DNA of 10,169 bases from B16-G9 sp964400655 (lineage in GTDB: Bacteria; Bacteroidota; Bacteroidia; Bacteroidales; F082). The DNA is taken from NCBI GenBank assembly GCA_964400655.1, contig CAYNVN010000109.1, positions 1-10,169 of the forward strand. The letters are read 5' to 3'. A model generated the notes under the pieces. That model ran no database searches. It was not told where the DNA came from and worked only from the letters and a program-made list of their open reading frames with translations. The number at the start of each line of letters is the position of its first letter. Position 1 is the first letter of the stretch. Shown in pieces: positions 6,815-10,169 of the stretch. Position numbers and translations under genes: made by a program.

Positions 6815-8200
6815 TTATTCTTCTTCTTTTTCCTTCCACATTTGGGCAAACGATTTTTTTGCCATTTCAGGAAGTTCGCGACGGGGCCCCCAGGCTTTTT
6901 TAACGGTATATTTCATCACCATATTTTTCAGTCCGCCACCCACCATATCCAGTCGTTTACGCGACGAGAGCGCAAAAGTGGCAACATCGTTGCTTTTTTT
7001 CTCAAAATAGGTATAATAACCTTTATCAACAGCTTCTTTACGATTGAAAAGTAAAAGTTCGTGCAACGGAATACCCACCGGACATACTTCGGTACAGGCA
7101 CCACACAATGTGGAAGCAAAACTTAAATGCTTATAGGTTTTAAAATCTTTAAGATGGGGTGTAATTACGGCACCGACAGGACCGCTGTATGTGGTGTTAT
7201 AGGTATGACCTCCAATGTTTTTGTAAACCGGACAAACATTTAAACAGGCACCGCATCTGATGCAGGACAATGCCTGACGTTGCCGCTCTTTTGAAAGCAA
7301 ATTGGTACGTCCGTTATCAAGCAGTATTAAAAACATCTCTTCCGGCCCGTCTTTTTCACCCGGTTTTTTAGGTCCGCTTATAATGGATTTATAAGCTGTA
7401 AGCAGTTGTCCTGTTCCGTGTGTTGAAAGCAGCGGCCAGTAAAGATCCAAATCTTCCAGCCGCGGTATGATTTTTTCAATGCCGGTAATGGCGATGTGCA
7501 ATTTAGGAAACGACATGGAAAGAAGTCCGTTGCCTTCGTTTTCGGTAACGGCAATGGCTCCCATATCGGCAATTAAAAAATTGGCTCCGGTTATGCCTGC
7601 ATCGGCAGATACAAATTTTTCACGAAGTTTTTCGCGGGTATAATTGGTTAATTCGGTCGGGTTTAAATCTTCGGGAGTGTTAAATTTTTCGTGATACAGC
7701 GAAGCAATATCCTCCTTTGACAAGTGCATGGCAGGTGTAACAATATGATAAGGCTTTTGACCCGCCTGTTGCACAATAAATTCACCCAAATCGGTTTCGG
7801 TTACCTCAATTTTTTTCTTCTCCAGGGCTCTGTTCAGTTCTATCTCTTCGGTAACCATCGATTTTGATTTTACCACCGATTTTACATTTCGCTCCTTTAA
7901 AAGTTTAAGAATCTCTTTAATTGCCTCTTTTTCATCGGCCGCCCAAATAATTTTACCGCCGTTGGCTATAAAATTATTTTCAAACTGAATCAGATATTTT
8001 TCAAGATCGTTTATTGATTTGTATTTAATGTAACCGGCTCTGTTACGCGCGGCATCAAGATTTTTAAAAATGGCTTTACCCTTTTTTACGGCAATATCAT
8101 AACGTCCGATGTTAAATTTTATCTTGGCTCTGTGTTCTTTATCAAAAGCTTTTTTTTCCGCCTTTTTTAAAAAATATTTATTTTCTAACGTTAGTTCCAC
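6815..8200 (-). CDS. lutB: LutB-like iron-sulfur protein of the lactate utilization complex, 461 aa, GTG start
   Basis: LutB works with LutA and LutC to oxidise L-lactate to pyruvate at the cytoplasmic side of the membrane. Residues 70-300 form a LUD domain (GGKIIWAADEKEA, VKSKSMVTEEIELN, ETDLGEFIVQ, GITGANFLIADMGA). Two ferredoxin-type motifs follow: Cys313, 316, 319, 323 (CIRCGACLNVCPVY) and Cys366, 369, 373 (CGACTEVCPVGIPLHELL). The rest is the usual LutB C-terminal region. Length is normal for LutB. The start is GTG (8198-8200): an in-frame TAA lies two codons upstream, and no in-frame ATG occurs before Met115, so translation must begin at or near it to keep the conserved N-terminus (EHRAKIKFNIGRYD). 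The gene follows rpiB by 13 bases and is probably cotranscribed with it. Neither lutA nor lutC is in the window; downstream lies a spacer and a convergent gene, so those partners must be encoded elsewhere. Other LUD iron-sulfur dehydrogenase subunits are a weaker alternative. Confidence 0.9.
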   Translation of the reverse strand: MELTLENKYFLKKAEKKAFDKEHRAKIKFNIGRYDIAVKKGKAIFKNLDAARNRAGYIKYKSINDLEKYLIQFENNFIANGGKIIWAADEKEAIKEILKLLKERNVKSVVKSKSMVTEEIELNRALEKKKIEVTETDLGEFIVQQAGQKPYHIVTPAMHLSKEDIASLYHEKFNTPEDLNPTELTNYTREKLREKFVSADAGITGANFLIADMGAIAVTENEGNGLLSMSFPKLHIAITGIEKIIPRLEDLDLYWPLLSTHGTGQLLTAYKSIISGPKKPGEKDGPEEMFLILLDNGRTNLLSKERQRQALSCIRCGACLNVCPVYKNIGGHTYNTTYSGPVGAVITPHLKDFKTYKHLSFASTLCGACTEVCPVGIPLHELLLFNRKEAVDKGYYTYFEKKSNDVATFALSSRKRLDMVGGGLKNMVMKYTVKKAWGPRRELPEMAKKSFAQMWKEKEEE

Positions 8201-8213
8201 TTGTTAATCATGT

Positions 8214-8660
8214 TTAATGAATTGCAATTTTTTCCACTCTTCTGATATGTCTTCCTCCCTCAAATTCAGTATTTAAAAATATCTGAACCATTTTCCATGC
8301 TTGTTCAAAAGGAATAAATCTGCCGGGTATCGACATAATGTTTGCATCGTTATGTAAACGGGTTAACCGGGTTTGTTCTTCGTTCCAGCACAATCCTGCT
8401 CTTACATTTTGATGTTTGTTGGCTGTTATCTGAGCTCCGTTACCGCTTCCGCACATAATAATACCTCTAATGTATTCGCCATCGTTAACGGCTTTTGCCA
8501 AAGGATGAATAAAATCGGGATAATCCACACTCTCTTCCGAAAAAGTTCCAAAATCAACAATTTCGTAACCCGCTTCCTGCAGCTTCTTTTTTAAAAATTC
8601 TTTCATGGCAAATCCGCCATGATCGGTTGCCATCGGTATTATTTTTTTCTTATCCGCCAT
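8214..8660 (-). CDS. rpiB: Ribose 5-phosphate isomerase B, 148 aa
   Basis: RpiB interconverts ribose 5-phosphate and ribulose 5-phosphate in the cytoplasm, in the non-oxidative pentose phosphate pathway. Key positions are visible: Asp13-His14 in ATDHGGFAMKE, SVDYPDF (44-50), the catalytic Cys70 in CGSGNG (70-75), NKHQNVRAGLCW (81-92), and His103 with HNDANIMSIPGRF (103-115). The CGSGNG loop replaces the more common CG(T/S)GIG and is, to my knowledge, usual in Bacteroidota. Length is typical of the family. It is the first gene of a minus-strand pair with lutB and is divergent from nadA across a long spacer. The ATG at 8660 gives a lysine-rich lead (MADKKKIIPMATDHGG) that reaches the first conserved strand at once; no Shine-Dalgarno is evident. 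Confidence 0.95.
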   Translation of the reverse strand: MADKKKIIPMATDHGGFAMKEFLKKKLQEAGYEIVDFGTFSEESVDYPDFIHPLAKAVNDGEYIRGIIMCGSGNGAQITANKHQNVRAGLCWNEEQTRLTRLHNDANIMSIPGRFIPFEQAWKMVQIFLNTEFEGGRHIRRVEKIAIH

Positions 8661-8679
8661 TGTTAATAAATTTCTTTGA

Positions 8680-8687
8680 CAAAGTTA
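8680..8687 (-). promoter_or_regulatory. Candidate -7 box of the rpiB-lutB promoter
   Basis: On the minus strand this reads TAACTTTG, an exact match to TAnnTTTG, 20 bases before the rpiB ATG. No clear TTG lies 19-22 bases upstream; the position is occupied by an A/T-rich run, so the -33 element is weak. The leader would be short, about 10-15 nt. Confidence 0.45.
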
Positions 8688-8972
8688 GATAAAAAAAACA
8701 GCATGTGATAAACTTACTGATAGTTAAGATTTTTATTTTTTCAACATATTTAAACGACCATTACAAATATTTAAAATTCACTATGTTATAATTTATCAAC
8801 ATAATTACAATTTCGTTTGTTAATTATTTTGGAAAAAATAGCAGTTATAAACAGTCATTGCAGCGTGCCAAAAAATGATGCCGTCCGGTCAATTAGTTTT
8901 TACAATTTATTGTGCCGAAATGAACAAAGATTTTGAAATATCATAAATACAATTTTTCAAATCAACACTGTT

Positions 8973-8987
8973 TTAACAACATGTTAA
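8973..8987. repeat. Short perfect palindrome TTAACA-ACA-TGTTAA
   Basis: Two 6-bp arms (8973-8978 and 8982-8987) flank a 3-nt centre, which makes an operator-sized inverted repeat in the middle of the rpiB/nadA spacer. It is built from the same hexamer that recurs through the spacer. It lies about 73 bases upstream of the candidate nadA -7 box, so it could be a binding site for a dimeric regulator. The AT-rich context means chance is possible. Confidence 0.3.
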
Positions 8988-9034
8988 TTACTTTTCTTCA
9001 GCCTTGATTTATATAAGACTTAACCCGTTAAAAC

Positions 9035-9067
9035 TTGTTAATAATAGTTGATAAAACACTATTTTTG
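9035..9067 (+). promoter_or_regulatory. Candidate Bacteroidota-type promoter of nadA
   Basis: TATTTTTG at 9060-9067 matches TAnnTTTG exactly, and TTG at 9035-9037 lies 22 bases upstream, slightly beyond the usual 19-21. Transcription would start near 9075 and give a leader of about 115 nt. I see no recognisable riboswitch in that leader, which is nearly all A and T after 9117. Confidence 0.5.
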
Positions 9068-9190
9068 ACACATCAAAATAAACCGCAAAAAAGTTATACA
9101 GCTTTTCAACAGGATAAATATTACATTAATATATTTTTATAAAAAAATTAATATAAGAGGTTAATTGTTAAAAAGAGAAAATTTAGAAAA

Positions 9191-10126
9191 ATGGATTATA
9201 AAACAGAGATATTAAAATTAAAAAAAGAAAAGAACGCGGTTATTCTGGCGCACTATTATCAGATTCCGGAAATACAGGATATTGCCGATTTTGTGGGCGA
9301 CAGCCTGGCGCTTGCCCAAAAGGCATCGCAAACCGATGTTGATATCATTGTTTTTGCCGGGGTTCATTTTATGGCCGAAACAGCAAAGATATTAAATCCT
9401 GATACGAAAGTTCTGCTGCCCGATATGGAAGCCGGATGTTCGCTGGCCGATTCGGCACCTTTGGACGAATTTGTTAAATTTAAAGAACAATATCCCGATC
9501 ATATTGTGATTTCATACATCAATACCACTGCAGCCATAAAAACGGTTTCGGATGTTATATGTACTTCGGGAAATGCGGTACAGCTTATAAATTCGTTTCC
9601 TAAAGAACAAAAAATTATTTTTGCTCCCGATAGAAATCTGGGCGGATATGTAAACAGAGTAACCGGAAGAAATATGGTTTTATGGAACGGTGCCTGTGAA
9701 GTTCATGATATTTTAACCACCGAAGCCGTTATTAAATTAAAAGAAAAAAACCCGGAAGCAAAATTAATTGCACATCCCGAATGTCAGGCAGCGGTATTGG
9801 AAATTGCCGATTATGTGGGTTCAACAACAGGATTGTTAAAGTATGCACGTGAAAGTGATGCTGAAAAATTTATAGTAGCTACCGAAACCGGTATTTTACA
9901 CCAGATGCATAAAGAATCACCGGATAAAGAATTTTTAATTATTCCTACCGATGAAACCTGCTCATGTAATGATTGTCCTTATATGAAACTGAATACAATG
10001 GAAAAGTTGTATCTGGCATTAAAAAATGAACAGCCTGAAATATTAATGGATGAGCAGCTGATGAAAGAAGCAGGAAAACCTATCGAAAGGATGTTGGAAA
10101 TTTCCAGAAAACTCAAATTGATTTAA
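9191..10126 (+). CDS. nadA: Quinolinate synthase NadA, 311 aa
   Basis: NadA condenses iminoaspartate with dihydroxyacetone phosphate to quinolinate, the second step of de novo NAD synthesis, using an oxygen-sensitive [4Fe-4S] cluster. The three cluster cysteines are Cys83 (DMEAGCSLAD), Cys169 (WNGACEVHD) and Cys262 (CSCNDCPYM), matching the spacing of Thermotoga maritima NadA (83, 168, 254). Active-site residues are also visible: His21 and Tyr23 in AHYYQIPEIQD, Tyr109 and Asn111 in SYINTTAAIK, and His195-Glu197 in AHPECQ. The Cys257-x-Cys259-x-x-Cys262 stretch carries two cysteines beyond the ligand, a feature known in part of the family. Length is normal. The ATG at 9191 gives MDYKTEILKLKKEKNAVILAHYY, a typical start; the upstream sequence (AAAAAGAGAAAATTTAGAAAA) is purine-rich with no Shine-Dalgarno. 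NadB and NadC partners are not in the window, so nadA stands apart from the common nadABC cluster here. Confidence 0.97.
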   Translation: MDYKTEILKLKKEKNAVILAHYYQIPEIQDIADFVGDSLALAQKASQTDVDIIVFAGVHFMAETAKILNPDTKVLLPDMEAGCSLADSAPLDEFVKFKEQYPDHIVISYINTTAAIKTVSDVICTSGNAVQLINSFPKEQKIIFAPDRNLGGYVNRVTGRNMVLWNGACEVHDILTTEAVIKLKEKNPEAKLIAHPECQAAVLEIADYVGSTTGLLKYARESDAEKFIVATETGILHQMHKESPDKEFLIIPTDETCSCNDCPYMKLNTMEKLYLALKNEQPEILMDEQLMKEAGKPIERMLEISRKLKLI

Positions 10127-10133
10127 TCCCAGG

Positions 10134-10169
10134 AGGTTTTTTTATCGATGTTTTGTAACCTGCTTTTTT
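10134..10169 (+). terminator. Possible weak intrinsic terminator after nadA (runs to window edge)
   Basis: AGGTT (10134-10138) and AACCT (10157-10161) can pair around an 18-nt loop and are followed by a T-run from 10164 to the end of the window. The stem is only 5 bp and the loop is long, so the call is weak. The same bases include AGGAGG (10131-10136), 11 nt before an ATG at 10148, which could instead be the start of a further gene; the window ends too soon to decide. Confidence 0.3.

Larger units (their letters stand above)
8661..9190. other. 530-bp AT-rich divergent spacer with clustered TTAACA/TCAACA motifs
   Basis: No credible gene is seen in this spacer between rpiB and nadA. The hexamer TGTTAA or its complement TTAACA occurs at 8661, 8819, 8973, 8982, 9036 and 9166. 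TCAACA occurs at 8741, 8796, 8962 and 9106, and its near-complement GTTGAT at 9048. Several of these sit in 9-mers one mismatch from the E. coli DnaA box TTWTNCACA: TTTTCAACA (8738-8746 and 9103-9111) and TTATCAACA (8793-8801). The stretch 9117-9186 is almost purely A and T, like an unwinding element. A less AT-rich island lies at about 8860-8925. The region could be a replication origin, a multi-site regulatory region, or simply AT-rich spacer in which such words arise by chance. Confidence 0.45.

Noticed and set aside
8875..8946. A 23-codon reading frame (MMPSGQLVF...) in the rpiB/nadA spacer, in a less AT-rich island
   Set aside because: It is very short, has no ribosome binding site or promoter of its own and no recognisable features; frames of this size are expected by chance.
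9065..9099. Sigma-70-like TTGACA (9065-9070) and TATACA (9095-9100)
   Set aside because: The spacing is 24 bases, far from 17, and Bacteroidota use a different promoter consensus, which fits better at 9035-9067.
1..10169. CRISPR array, tRNA or rRNA gene, insertion sequence, phage or toxin-antitoxin genes
   Set aside because: No spaced direct repeats, cloverleaf patterns, transposase or phage-type proteins were seen on either strand.

Overview
The window reads as a piece of a Bacteroidota chromosome, probably from Bacteroidales or Marinilabiliales; the rank is inference. The signs are: a 1134-residue secreted protein ending in a type IX secretion (T9SS) C-terminal sorting domain; promoters matching the Bacteroidota consensus (TTG, about 19-22 nt, TAnnTTTG) instead of sigma-70 boxes; almost no Shine-Dalgarno sequences; AT-rich spacers around moderate-GC genes; and an RpiB with the CGSGNG loop I associate with this phylum. 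I see no tRNA, rRNA, CRISPR array, insertion sequence or phage gene.

Layout, left to right. (1) 1-160 is the 3' end of a plus-strand gene, most likely hemW. (2) 166-1846 is a tight three-gene minus-strand operon, transcribed as a secreted OB-fold protein, then a small outer-membrane beta-barrel-like protein, then a PepSY-type three-helix membrane protein. A near-ideal promoter lies at 1883-1912. (3) 1973-5377 (minus) encodes a very large secreted protein: signal peptide, Asp-box (sortilin/BNR-like) beta-propeller, PKD-like domain, F5/8-type C (CBM32-like) domain and T9SS tail. (4) 5497-6636 (plus) is an acyl-CoA dehydrogenase, followed by a strong hairpin terminator at 6683-6746. (5) 8660 to 6815 (minus) is an rpiB-lutB pair with a 13-nt gap; lutB uses a GTG start. 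(6) 8661-9190 is a 530-bp AT-rich divergent spacer, unusually rich in TTAACA/TCAACA motifs. (7) 9191-10126 (plus) is nadA, quinolinate synthase. The last 43 bases hold a possible weak terminator or the start of another feature.

Most of the content is housekeeping or central metabolism: heme chaperone, fatty-acid/short-chain acyl-CoA oxidation, pentose-phosphate isomerisation, lactate oxidation and NAD synthesis. The accessory content is the large T9SS cargo and the three-gene envelope operon. I find no clearly new defence, mobile or signalling system. The two places I would look at again are the envelope operon, which may handle metal or heme, and the 530-bp spacer, which has features of a replication origin or a multi-site regulatory region. 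Both readings are hypotheses.
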